From NCBI RefSeq assembly GCF_030651745.1, contig NZ_JAUSCC010000020.1, positions 1 to 36,670 on the forward strand: DNA of 36,670 nt. The letters run 5' to 3'. The notes below the pieces were generated by a model that was not told where the DNA came from, did no database searches, and saw only the letters and a list, made by a program, of their open reading frames with translations. Source of the stretch: Methylophaga sp. (GTDB lineage Bacteria; Pseudomonadota; Gammaproteobacteria; Nitrosococcales; Methylophagaceae). Shown in pieces: positions 10,922 to 18,553 of this stretch. A program made the position numbers and the translations under genes. Numbering within the stretch: position 1 is the stretch's first letter; each line of letters starts with the position of its first letter.

Positions 10922-11494
10922 ATGAATATTCGACCGATTCTTGTGTTCACCATCCTGTTATTCTCTGCTCCGCTGCATGCTGACGATGCAAAAGATTTTG
11001 AAAAGCAGGCCAATCAGGCGATAAAAGAATTTGCCGAAACCCTCAAATCCGCCTTGATGTTATCAATGCAAACAGACGGTTCGGTTAAAACCATCGCGGT
11101 ATGTAAAGATATTGCCCCAAGAGTCGCCCAGCAGGTTTCCGAAAAATACAATCTTGATGTCAGTCGAACTTCATTAAAAGTGAGAAATCCCGATAACACC
11201 CCCGATGAATGGGAAAAAAAGGTGCTGCAGGATTTCAATAACCGTTTGGAAAAAGGGGAAACCATCAAACAGCTGCGTTTCAGCGAGCAAGTTGATATTG
11301 ATGGTGATAAACAACGCCGCGTAATGAAAGCCATCGGCACGGATTTAGTCTGCATTACCTGCCACGGTGAAAAAATACCTGATCAGATTCAAGCAGAATT
11401 AAACAAACTTTACCCTGATGATCAGGCCACCGGCTTCAGTATCGGCAGTGTCAGAGGTGCGTTTAGTGTGAAGGAAATTGTTGCGGCAGATTAA
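10922..11494 (+). CDS. DUF3365 periplasmic c-type haem protein
   Basis: The 190-residue product starts at the ATG at 10922, chosen because it yields a clean signal peptide (hydrophobic core to about residue 18, cleavage after LHA-DD) and has GGAG upstream; an earlier in-frame ATG at 10889 would spoil the signal. A single CITCH haem-binding motif sits at residues 144-148. The central part fits DUF3365 (Tll0287-like), a PAS-like haem domain seen in sensors and small periplasmic cytochromes. A role in redox or gas sensing or in electron transfer is possible. It forms a two-gene unit with the DUF2892 gene and its end overlaps the convergent winged-helix gene by 4 nt. Confidence 0.82.
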   Translation: MNIRPILVFTILLFSAPLHADDAKDFEKQANQAIKEFAETLKSALMLSMQTDGSVKTIAVCKDIAPRVAQQVSEKYNLDVSRTSLKVRNPDNTPDEWEKKVLQDFNNRLEKGETIKQLRFSEQVDIDGDKQRRVMKAIGTDLVCITCHGEKIPDQIQAELNKLYPDDQATGFSIGSVRGAFSVKEIVAAD

Positions 11495-11694
11495 CTTTCT
11501 TTCAAGTCGATAAATTCCGTGCGTCCTTTTTGGATTGACACCAGTTTATCTTCTCTGGCCAGCCAGCCAAGCGCCCGCTGTACTAACTTGATATCAAGTT
11601 CACAAGCCGTTGCCAGCTTTGTGGTGCTGGTCGCACCGTTCAATTGCAAATATTTCCAGATTTTGCCTGCTGCATCCCCAATAATCTGTTCCAT
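11491..11694 (-). CDS. Winged-helix DUF2582-like DNA-binding domain protein
   Basis: A 67-residue protein made of one winged-helix domain: GDAAGKIWKYLQLNG, a recognition region ATACELDIKLVQRALGWL, and a wing ending RTEFIDL. It resembles the DUF2582 family, found as small stand-alone proteins in gammaproteobacteria. The ATG at 11694 is preferred because AGGTGAGG lies 6 nt before it; a GTG at 11706 would overlap that site. It is 54 nt downstream of the ovoB-like gene on the same strand, so it may belong to that transcript. Whether it binds DNA specifically is unknown. Confidence 0.75.
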   Translation of the reverse strand: MEQIIGDAAGKIWKYLQLNGATSTTKLATACELDIKLVQRALGWLAREDKLVSIQKGRTEFIDLKES

Positions 11695-11748
11695 CACCAA
11701 CCTCACCTTGTTGAAGAAAATCGTTGTTATCGAACACTTCCAGCGCGT

Positions 11749-12945
11749 TTAATTCTGTTCTGTAGATTCCGCTATTACAACTTTTTGCCAAGCGGCGACA
11801 ATATGCTGACAAGCTTGTTGAATAACAGTTCTGGGCGCCGCAATATTCATTCTCATAAAACCACTGCCACCCTCGCCAAACATTAACCCCGGGTTCATCG
11901 CGACACCAGCCTGCTGCACAAAAAAAGCTCTCAGCTGGCTGTCATTAAGCTGCAAAGCATGGCAATCCAGCCATATTAGATAGGTCGATTGCAATGGTAA
12001 TACACGTATCTTCGGTAAATGTTCAGCAAAAAACTGCTGTACCCATTCATAAGTTCGCTGCAAATATGCCAGAACTTGATCCAACCATTCATCGCCATTT
12101 TGGTATGCAGCTATTGTTGCTTCAATACTAAATGGATTCGCTGCGCTGACATGCCATGAATTAAATACTTCTTCAATCGCTTGTTTATGTTGTGGGTTCG
12201 ACACAATCAACATCGACATACCCAAACCGGCAATATTGAAGGTTTTGCTGGCTGAAACGGCGGTAATGACTGGCACATCATTGGTTAAAGATGCCAACGG
12301 AATATGCTTGTGCCCAGTGAAAACCAAGTCGGCATGAATCTCATCACTAACAATAATCAATTGATATTGTCTGGCTATATCCAGCAGCTGCTGTAATTCA
12401 GTCTCAGTCCAGACCCGCCCTCCCGGGTTATGCGGAGAACATAACAGCAGCATTTTGGCCCCTTCTGCAGCCTGGGTAGCCAATTGTTCAAAATTAATCT
12501 GATACTGGTCATCGAGCAGAATTAATGGGTTTAATACCAACTCTCGATGGGTTTCTTTCACTGCGGAAAAGAACGGAAAATACACAGGCGGTTGGACGAT
12601 GACCTGATCCTGCTTTTCGGTCAGCGCCATGATAGTCGCATGCAATGAAGGCACGACACCGGGACAGATGAGAATATTGTCAGCTTCAATAGACCAGTTA
12701 TGCCGCCGTAAAAACCACAGCCGGGTTGCTTCATATAGGGCTGCTGGATATTCGCTATAACCATAAACCGGATGTTGTGCTCGATCTACTAACGCTTTAG
12801 TCACCGCATCGGGAGCAGCAAAATCCATATCTGCCACCCATAACGGAATCGCGTCATCCCGTCCAAATAAACGCTGGCGTGCATCGTATTTAAGACTATT
12901 CGTGCCGCTGCGATCTATCGGCTGGTCAAAATCAATTTTCGTCAT
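11749..12945 (-). CDS. ovoB: PatB/MalY-type PLP C-S lyase, probable OvoB of ovothiol synthesis
   Basis: A 398-residue fold type I PLP enzyme of the MalY/PatB aminotransferase-like lyase group. Family marks are PLWVADMDF near the N-terminus, SDEIHADL with D201 for the pyridine nitrogen, and SASKTFNIAG with K234 as the PLP lysine. Relatives cleave C-S bonds as cystathionine beta-lyases. Here the gene overlaps the end of ovoA by 14 nt, and OvoB, the lyase that splits the OvoA sulfoxide product to a thiohistidine, belongs to this family, so OvoB is the best call. A general cystathionine or cysteine lyase cannot be excluded from sequence alone. Confidence 0.75.
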   Translation of the reverse strand: MTKIDFDQPIDRSGTNSLKYDARQRLFGRDDAIPLWVADMDFAAPDAVTKALVDRAQHPVYGYSEYPAALYEATRLWFLRRHNWSIEADNILICPGVVPSLHATIMALTEKQDQVIVQPPVYFPFFSAVKETHRELVLNPLILLDDQYQINFEQLATQAAEGAKMLLLCSPHNPGGRVWTETELQQLLDIARQYQLIIVSDEIHADLVFTGHKHIPLASLTNDVPVITAVSASKTFNIAGLGMSMLIVSNPQHKQAIEEVFNSWHVSAANPFSIEATIAAYQNGDEWLDQVLAYLQRTYEWVQQFFAEHLPKIRVLPLQSTYLIWLDCHALQLNDSQLRAFFVQQAGVAMNPGLMFGEGGSGFMRMNIAAPRTVIQQACQHIVAAWQKVVIAESTEQN

Positions 12946-15079
12946 TACGACGTTCCCAGATAGTCACCTCTGACAGAGTATGCTGGAATTTACGTCGGGT
13001 TTCACGAATAACAAACGCTTGCGAAAAAGGTCCATCAATCAAGTTAAAGTTTTGCTCCAGTAAACTCTTTATCCCATCCAGTGTAGAAAAACTTTCGCCG
13101 TCTTTTTTAAAGCCGCCCAGCCAATTGGCTTTTTCCGTGTGTTCTTCCAGCCAGGTATAGGGTGAAGTCAGTACTAACAGTCCACCGGCATTGATACGTT
13201 GATGGATCTGTTTTAAGAATAAAATCGGGTCATACAGTCGATCCAGTAAATTTGCCGCCAAAACCAGATCATAATTGCTGTAAACCGCTTTCAGATTACA
13301 GGCATCTCCCTGCATAAAATCGACTTTATGAGCACTATCCTGCAGATTGAAATTAGTCAGCCGTTGTTCGCGATACAGCAATAAATCACCTTCATCGACA
13401 ACGGCGTAGCGGATCACCCCATCCCGTTTCAGCTGCACCCCGAGGTTGATCAAACGTGCCGAGAAATCAATACCGGTAACATGATCAAAGTGTTTAGCTA
13501 ATTCAAAACTGGCTCGGCCCACCGCACATCCCAGATCAAGAGCACGTCTTGCTGGTTTGTCTGCCATTTTCTGAATGGCGATTTGGGCAATGGATTTTTG
13601 AAAGTTGGGTACATCAAAATAGCTTTCACCATAGTGAAATTCGGCGTACTCCGAGAGCATTTTATCGGTTTCGTAATTTGAATCGAGATTCACCACAGAT
13701 GCGTCGGATACGACATAGCGAAAACCGGCATGTTGAAAAAAGTGTCTGCGAAAAGCATAACGTGCAGAAAGGCGCGTCTCATTGCCACAAGAAATCCAGC
13801 TGCCACCTTTAATCAGATTGTGCTTTCCGTCATAAGTTGGTGTAGTGAAATCATCATATAAACGATGCACTTGTGACCCATCAAATGGATATATCGGTGT
13901 TTCGGTCCATTGCCATACATTGCCTGTGACATCATAAAAATCGCCTTGGACGAAATGATTGACCGGACAGGACGAAGCAAAATGATCCAGATGAATATTG
14001 GCCGGAGCTGGACCTTGGTTGAGCTCCTGAATATTTGCAGTTTGTGCCAGACGATACCATTCATCTTCGGTTGGCAAGCGTACATTTTCACCAGTTGTTT
14101 CGGCTTTCCAAAGGCAGAATGCTTTGGCCTCATGATAATTCACCTCAACTGGCCAATCCCAGCGCATCGGCACTACTTCAGTCATTAATCGCAGCTGCCA
14201 GCCTTGCTCGGATTTAATCCAGAATGTTGGATGCTCAGCTTGAGTAAATTCCCGCCACTGTAGTCCCTCTTCCAGCCAATACTGTTGTTGCAGATAACCA
14301 CCCGCTTCAACAAACGCCAGAAACTCCTGATTACTGACCAGATACCTTGCCGCCTTAAACGCTGCAACTTCGGCCTGATGCTGGCCGTATTCGTTATCCC
14401 AGCCGTAATAGCCATCATCAAATGCTTTTCCCAGTTTTACGCCACCGGCGTCTACAGGCAATAACCTGTTCTCCGGTGCAGCCCCGCTAATATCACAGGC
14501 TTTCCATTCAGCTTGAGATTGCACCCACTGTAGTTGTTGCTGTCGTATTAAAACGGAAGAGGTTTCCAGGTGAATATTTTCATGCTCAATACACATCACT
14601 ATCGCCCACCAGGGATTTTCCCAATTAATCGGTAAGCTCAGTGGTGCGTTTTGAATCAGCTGGTTCACGGTATTTTTGACTTGCTGACGATAGGCTTTAA
14701 CCTCGGCAACTGTCGGCCAGTCATAATGAGCCTCATTGAGGTCATCCCAACTCATTTCATCCACTCCAACAGCAAACATGGATTCAAAACGAGGATTGAT
14801 ACGCTGTGTTAACAAACCAGCCAATAACAGTTTATTTACAAAAAAAGTCGCCGTGTGGCCATAGTAAAAGATTAATGGATGACGTAACGGAATACTTTTC
14901 TGATAAAAACCTTCTTCCGATTTCAATGTTCCAAACAGGGATTCATAGCGTTCGAACGTCGCATTAAAGTAGATTGCGAGTTCGGCGCGCATGGCTTCTG
15001 TGTCTTTTTGATCCAACCGAGGAGTACGCAAAATAGTGTGTTCAGAATGAGAAAAAGAGAAGGCTTGTTCAGCAGTCAT
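12932..15079 (-). CDS. ovoA: OvoA: 5-histidylcysteine sulfoxide synthase fused to thiohistidine methyltransferase
   Basis: A 715-residue three-domain protein. The N-terminal DinB-like domain holds the HX3HXE iron site (H166, H170, E172 in HENIHLE). A formylglycine-generating-enzyme-like domain spans about 205-455 (GGVKLGKAFDDGYYGWDNE, LPTEDEWYRLA, TGNVWQWTE, GGSW). The last part, about 495-715, is a SAM methyltransferase with ALDLGCAVGRA. This architecture is that of OvoA, which uses O2 and iron to couple cysteine to histidine and then N-methylates the thiohistidine formed after OvoB acts. EgtB, the ergothioneine enzyme, lacks the methyltransferase. The ATG at 15079 follows AAAGGG and a 78-nt gap after the aldolase gene. 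Confidence 0.92.
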   Translation of the reverse strand: MTAEQAFSFSHSEHTILRTPRLDQKDTEAMRAELAIYFNATFERYESLFGTLKSEEGFYQKSIPLRHPLIFYYGHTATFFVNKLLLAGLLTQRINPRFESMFAVGVDEMSWDDLNEAHYDWPTVAEVKAYRQQVKNTVNQLIQNAPLSLPINWENPWWAIVMCIEHENIHLETSSVLIRQQQLQWVQSQAEWKACDISGAAPENRLLPVDAGGVKLGKAFDDGYYGWDNEYGQHQAEVAAFKAARYLVSNQEFLAFVEAGGYLQQQYWLEEGLQWREFTQAEHPTFWIKSEQGWQLRLMTEVVPMRWDWPVEVNYHEAKAFCLWKAETTGENVRLPTEDEWYRLAQTANIQELNQGPAPANIHLDHFASSCPVNHFVQGDFYDVTGNVWQWTETPIYPFDGSQVHRLYDDFTTPTYDGKHNLIKGGSWISCGNETRLSARYAFRRHFFQHAGFRYVVSDASVVNLDSNYETDKMLSEYAEFHYGESYFDVPNFQKSIAQIAIQKMADKPARRALDLGCAVGRASFELAKHFDHVTGIDFSARLINLGVQLKRDGVIRYAVVDEGDLLLYREQRLTNFNLQDSAHKVDFMQGDACNLKAVYSNYDLVLAANLLDRLYDPILFLKQIHQRINAGGLLVLTSPYTWLEEHTEKANWLGGFKKDGESFSTLDGIKSLLEQNFNLIDGPFSQAFVIRETRRKFQHTLSEVTIWERRNDEN

Positions 15080-15157
15080 GAGGCAAAAATCCCTTTTAGG
15101 ATATCTGAGAGAGATAATCTGACTTAATCTTTAGCAATTGGTTTCGTGGAAAGCCGA

Positions 15158-15724
15158 TTATAACTGGGCAGCGAGCCAGGCCGTTTTTGCAGAGAGCTCG
15201 ACCGAACAACTCCACTTATATGCCAAATTGATGGTTTCTGCACAGGCATACACACCATGCCCGCGAACAATGACAACTTTATGACCCGACAGACCTTGGG
15301 CTACCGCAACTGGGGATTTCTCAACATACTCGGCATAATCAATCGAGATAACCGGTACTTTAGGAAAATAAAACTGACCTTCAAAATCCTGAGGAATAAA
15401 ATCTTCACCACTCATAGTCATGGCAATGGCATGCGGTCCATGGCTATGAATCACGGCTTTGGCTGCGGGATTGTGTTGATAAGTCGCTATATGAAGCGGC
15501 GCATCCAACGAAGCACCTTCGCCAATCTGGCCTTCTATATCGCACAGCACCAGCATTTCCGGAGTTAAGGTGTCTGCACAGCAGCCGGTTGGTGTCACCC
15601 AGATCTGATTATGCCAACGCAATGATGCATTGCCACTATGCGAGTCATTACAACCGTACTGGCGCAGCCAGTGATAATGCTGAACCAGCTGAGCTTTCAG
15701 TTCGCTCAATGCGGTTTCAGGCAT
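15158..15724 (-). CDS. Class II aldolase/adducin-family protein with an epimerase-like active site
   Basis: A 188-residue protein of the class II aldolase fold, which uses a divalent metal held by three histidines: here H93 and H95 in VIHSHGPHA and H156 in RGHGVYA. The phosphate-binding SGNASLR and TPTG elements are present. At the position of the catalytic glutamate of fuculose-phosphate aldolase this protein has aspartate (D74 in SLDAPLH), as in L-ribulose-5-phosphate 4-epimerases (AraD). The substrate is unknown; sugar-phosphate aldolase, epimerase or a MtnB-like dehydratase are possible. The start overlaps the TPR gene by 8 nt, so it is translationally tied to the TonB operon. Confidence 0.75.
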   Translation of the reverse strand: MPETALSELKAQLVQHYHWLRQYGCNDSHSGNASLRWHNQIWVTPTGCCADTLTPEMLVLCDIEGQIGEGASLDAPLHIATYQHNPAAKAVIHSHGPHAIAMTMSGEDFIPQDFEGQFYFPKVPVISIDYAEYVEKSPVAVAQGLSGHKVVIVRGHGVYACAETINLAYKWSCSVELSAKTAWLAAQL

Positions 15725-16940
15725 CTTCCTTGTCCGGCCGCGTATTCTGCAAATGTCTCAGCCATTGTGAAGCCTGATTACGCACTTCGCTATAGGCCAG
15801 AGCACGATTCAGATGCTGTTCGGATTGTTCCATATTGCCTAAATGATAATTGACCATTCCAGAAAGCATCCATGCCTGGCCGCGTTTATCTTGCGGTAAT
15901 TTTTCCAGACTTTGTTGTAATGGCCCAGCAGCTTCTGACCATTCTTCCATGCTGATAAAGACTCTGGCGAGTTTTAAATCGGTTTCACCCGACGCATCCA
16001 TGGACTGCATTCTAGCAAGTACCTGTGTGGCATTTTGATTTTCTCTGGCCGCCAACCAGCTATCCGCCAAGGCTTCAAGATTTTTGAAATTACGCTCAAT
16101 CACTCCGTCATCCATAGACTTCTGTAACAGCTGAGCAGATTTATAGGGGATATTCAAATACCGGTACATATTCGCCAAGCGTAATACCGTGTCTTTATCG
16201 CCCATGTTGAGGCGTTTGGCCAGCATCTGCACCGCCAGTGAAGTCAGACCTTTTTCCTGCTGTGCATATAATGCCGCCAGTTGATCCCAATAGGTTTTAT
16301 TGACTGGAAAACGTTCGATTAAAATTTCCAGCACCTTGATCGACTGATCGTATTGCTGCATTTCCATATGAGCACCTAATTGCAATCTATACCAATTCTC
16401 TTTCGGCGCCTTATCACGCTGAATAGCAATACGAATGGCTTCTACTGCTTTGCTAAACTGATTTATCTGGTAATGAGCCGTTGCCAGCAAAACATACGCA
16501 TTGCTGCTTGCCTGCGGCTCATCTTTTAACCATTGCGTTAGCAAGTCGATGCCTTTCTGGTACTTTCCATCACTAATTAACAGCTGCGCCAGGTTATAAC
16601 GCAGGTTATGAGTTACGTTTTCAGGTAAGGCATTGAGTGCTAACGCCTGTTCAAACTGTTCAGCGGCCAGTTTGTATTGCTCAGTTTCAGAATACAGATA
16701 GCCCAAGGTCTGTAACACTACCGCACGTTCGTAGGAGCCCGCTTCAGTCTCACCAACCAGTTTTTTCAGGTCGGCTTCAGCCTGACGATATTGCTGCTGC
16801 TCCATTTTTTCCTGAGCAGCACTCAATGCATTGTAGGTTTTTTCAGTCAGCAAATAGTCATTTGCCAATACTGAAACAGGCCAAACCAAGCAACTTAGCA
16901 AGGTCAGCAAAGCGAATTTCTGATTAAGTTTGTTCATCAT
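15717..16940 (-). CDS. Periplasmic TPR protein of the TonB2-type operon
   Basis: A 407-residue protein with a signal peptide (hydrophobic core about residues 9-26, VLA-ND cleavage) followed by roughly nine tetratricopeptide-like helix pairs, seen as repeated A.....G/A...A....L patterns such as AAEQFEQALALNALP and QSEQHLNRALAYS. TPR proteins of this kind close TonB2-type operons in Vibrio and Shewanella and are thought to act with TonB in the periplasm. Its ATG shares a base with the TonB stop (TAATG). Both proteins it might bridge, TonB and a TonB-dependent receptor, are periplasm-facing; no receptor gene is in the window. Confidence 0.8.
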   Translation of the reverse strand: MMNKLNQKFALLTLLSCLVWPVSVLANDYLLTEKTYNALSAAQEKMEQQQYRQAEADLKKLVGETEAGSYERAVVLQTLGYLYSETEQYKLAAEQFEQALALNALPENVTHNLRYNLAQLLISDGKYQKGIDLLTQWLKDEPQASSNAYVLLATAHYQINQFSKAVEAIRIAIQRDKAPKENWYRLQLGAHMEMQQYDQSIKVLEILIERFPVNKTYWDQLAALYAQQEKGLTSLAVQMLAKRLNMGDKDTVLRLANMYRYLNIPYKSAQLLQKSMDDGVIERNFKNLEALADSWLAARENQNATQVLARMQSMDASGETDLKLARVFISMEEWSEAAGPLQQSLEKLPQDKRGQAWMLSGMVNYHLGNMEQSEQHLNRALAYSEVRNQASQWLRHLQNTRPDKEDA

Positions 16941-17650
16941 TATCTGGCCAGCTTGAATTCAATTTCCTGGGTTGCCCGACGTTCAACCGGCTCACCATCA
17001 ACCACTTTCGGCTTGAACTTCCATTTGAGAATGGCCGTCATCGCTGCATTATCAAATACATTCTCCGGATTGGCTGACACCACAACAGGATCTTTAACCT
17101 GCCCATCACGCGTTATTGTAAAGGCCACGGTCACCACACCTTCTATACCACGTCGTTGTGCAACTCGTGGGTAATTAGGCGGGATGCGTACTAATGGCAC
17201 CACTTCATCATCAATTTGTGGGCCGGCTTGCGCTGGCATGGGTGATGGCGCCGGTGCCGGTTCAGCACTGAAGTCACCGAGGTAAGGCTGGCCGGCAATA
17301 TTCAGCGGTACATCAATCCTCGGCATATCCATTTTGGGCTGCTGAACATTAGGCTGCGTCATTTTCGGTGCCGTGGTAGGTGTCGGCGGCGGTGGCTCTT
17401 CCGGCGGTGGTGGTTTTTTCGGGATCTCGCGTTTTATCGTCTCAGGCAGAGTTTCTTCCTGTTTGAGGCGTATAAAATCCAGCACCAGCATTTCATTATC
17501 ATCACGATAAAGATTGCTATCGGAAGTGGTCATTTCTTTCATTAAAGTAAACAGACCATAATTAACCATTATAGCCAGCACTAATCCAATCAAGATCCGC
17601 ATAGCCGGTGATTCTCCGCGACTAGTCTCGTTCAGCAGCAATTGAGACAT
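16940..17650 (-). CDS. tonB: TonB-family energy transducer
   Basis: A 236-residue TonB. It has one N-terminal membrane anchor (about residues 17-36), a proline-rich spacer (KKPPPPEEPPPPTPTTAP), and a C-terminal TonB domain from about residue 150 with VPLVRIPPNYPRVAQRRGIEG and the ending EIEFKLAR. It carries the proton motive force from ExbB/ExbD to outer-membrane receptors. ATG at 17650 is chosen because CGGGAG sits 6 nt before it; TTG at 17656 and ATG at 17602 are alternatives. It overlaps exbD by 29 nt. Confidence 0.92.
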   Translation of the reverse strand: MSQLLLNETSRGESPAMRILIGLVLAIMVNYGLFTLMKEMTTSDSNLYRDDNEMLVLDFIRLKQEETLPETIKREIPKKPPPPEEPPPPTPTTAPKMTQPNVQQPKMDMPRIDVPLNIAGQPYLGDFSAEPAPAPSPMPAQAGPQIDDEVVPLVRIPPNYPRVAQRRGIEGVVTVAFTITRDGQVKDPVVVSANPENVFDNAAMTAILKWKFKPKVVDGEPVERRATQEIEFKLAR

Positions 17651-18029
17651 TCGCAACTCCCGCCAAACGTGCCTGATCCATGACCTCTATCAATAAACCG
17701 GTTTTCGCATTTTCATCGGCCAGAATAATCACCGAGCCTTCCGGATTTTCTGCATACATACGTTCGACATTGGCCCGAACAGCACGCCGATCAATTTGCC
17801 GCTGATCCATCCAGATTTCATCATTTTCTCTGATTGAAATCAGGATATTGGCACGCTCTTTTTCCACCGCCGTTTTGGCTGATGGACGATTTACATCAAC
17901 ACCGGTTTCTTTAACAAACGAGGTGGTAACGATAAAAAATATCAGCAATATAAACACCATATCAATTAACGGTGTCATGTTGATTTCAGCTATACCGCCG
18001 CTTTGGCGACGGGAATGTCTTTTTCGCAT
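17622..18029 (-). CDS. exbD: ExbD/TolR-family proton-channel subunit
   Basis: A 135-residue protein with a basic N-terminus, one membrane helix (about 19-42) and a periplasmic domain. The helix begins INMTPLIDMVFILLIFF, in which D24 is the conserved proton-carrying aspartate. It forms the ExbB-ExbD channel that drives TonB. AGGAAAG precedes the ATG at 18029; the preceding exbB2 gene ends 8 nt upstream. Confidence 0.93.
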   Translation of the reverse strand: MRKRHSRRQSGGIAEINMTPLIDMVFILLIFFIVTTSFVKETGVDVNRPSAKTAVEKERANILISIRENDEIWMDQRQIDRRAVRANVERMYAENPEGSVIILADENAKTGLLIEVMDQARLAGVANVSIAAERD

Positions 18030-18037
18030 AAACTTTC

Positions 18038-18553
18038 CTAATCTCTGCGTAGGGCGTCAGCCACGTTATTGACTTCTCTGGCGACACGCTGTTCCAGCTG
18101 AGTAATGAAATAGAGCCCTGATAAAGCGGTCAGCAAACCACCCATCGTTGTTATTAATGCCACTGAAATGCCACCGGCCATACCGCGAGTATTTCCCGTT
18201 CCAAAAACAGTCATTACATCGAAGGTCTGAATCATGCCATGTACGGTGCCCAATAAACCCAGCATCGGTAAGGCCACTGTCAGTGTACGAATCACGATTA
18301 GAAAACGCTCCAACATCACCCGGCTTTCGGCGATCATGCCCTGGCGAATTTGCTGTGCATACCAGCTGGCCAAATCTTCACGCTGATGCCATTCATCCAT
18401 CATCTTTCGTACTTCACGTGGATGCAGAAACCAGATAAACACGTAGCGTTCAATAATCAGTGTCCACATCAGCACGGAGGCCAGCAAAATCAGCCACAGC
18501 ACCGTCCCACCGCTTTCCAGCAGCAGCTGTATCTGAAAGAGATTATCCGTCAC
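18038..18553 (-). CDS. exbB: MotA/TolQ/ExbB proton-channel protein, short (ExbB2)
   Basis: A 171-residue ExbB with three membrane segments: one near the N-terminus (about 14-34), and two in the C-terminal half, the first in LTVALPMLGLLGTVHGMI and the second in GGISVALITTMGGLLTALSG. I choose the GTG at 18553 because it gives the usual family length and sits in an 11-nt overlap with the end of the upstream ExbB gene; an ATG further upstream would add 19 basic residues not typical of the family. It is the second ExbB of the operon, as in TonB2/TtpC systems. Confidence 0.85.
   Translation of the reverse strand: MTDNLFQIQLLLESGGTVLWLILLASVLMWTLIIERYVFIWFLHPREVRKMMDEWHQREDLASWYAQQIRQGMIAESRVMLERFLIVIRTLTVALPMLGLLGTVHGMIQTFDVMTVFGTGNTRGMAGGISVALITTMGGLLTALSGLYFITQLEQRVAREVNNVADALRRD

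Noticed and set aside
11749..12945. Standard histidinol-phosphate or aspartate aminotransferase for the gene next to ovoA
   Set aside because: The motifs PLWVADMDF and SDEIHADL are those of MalY/PatB C-S lyases.
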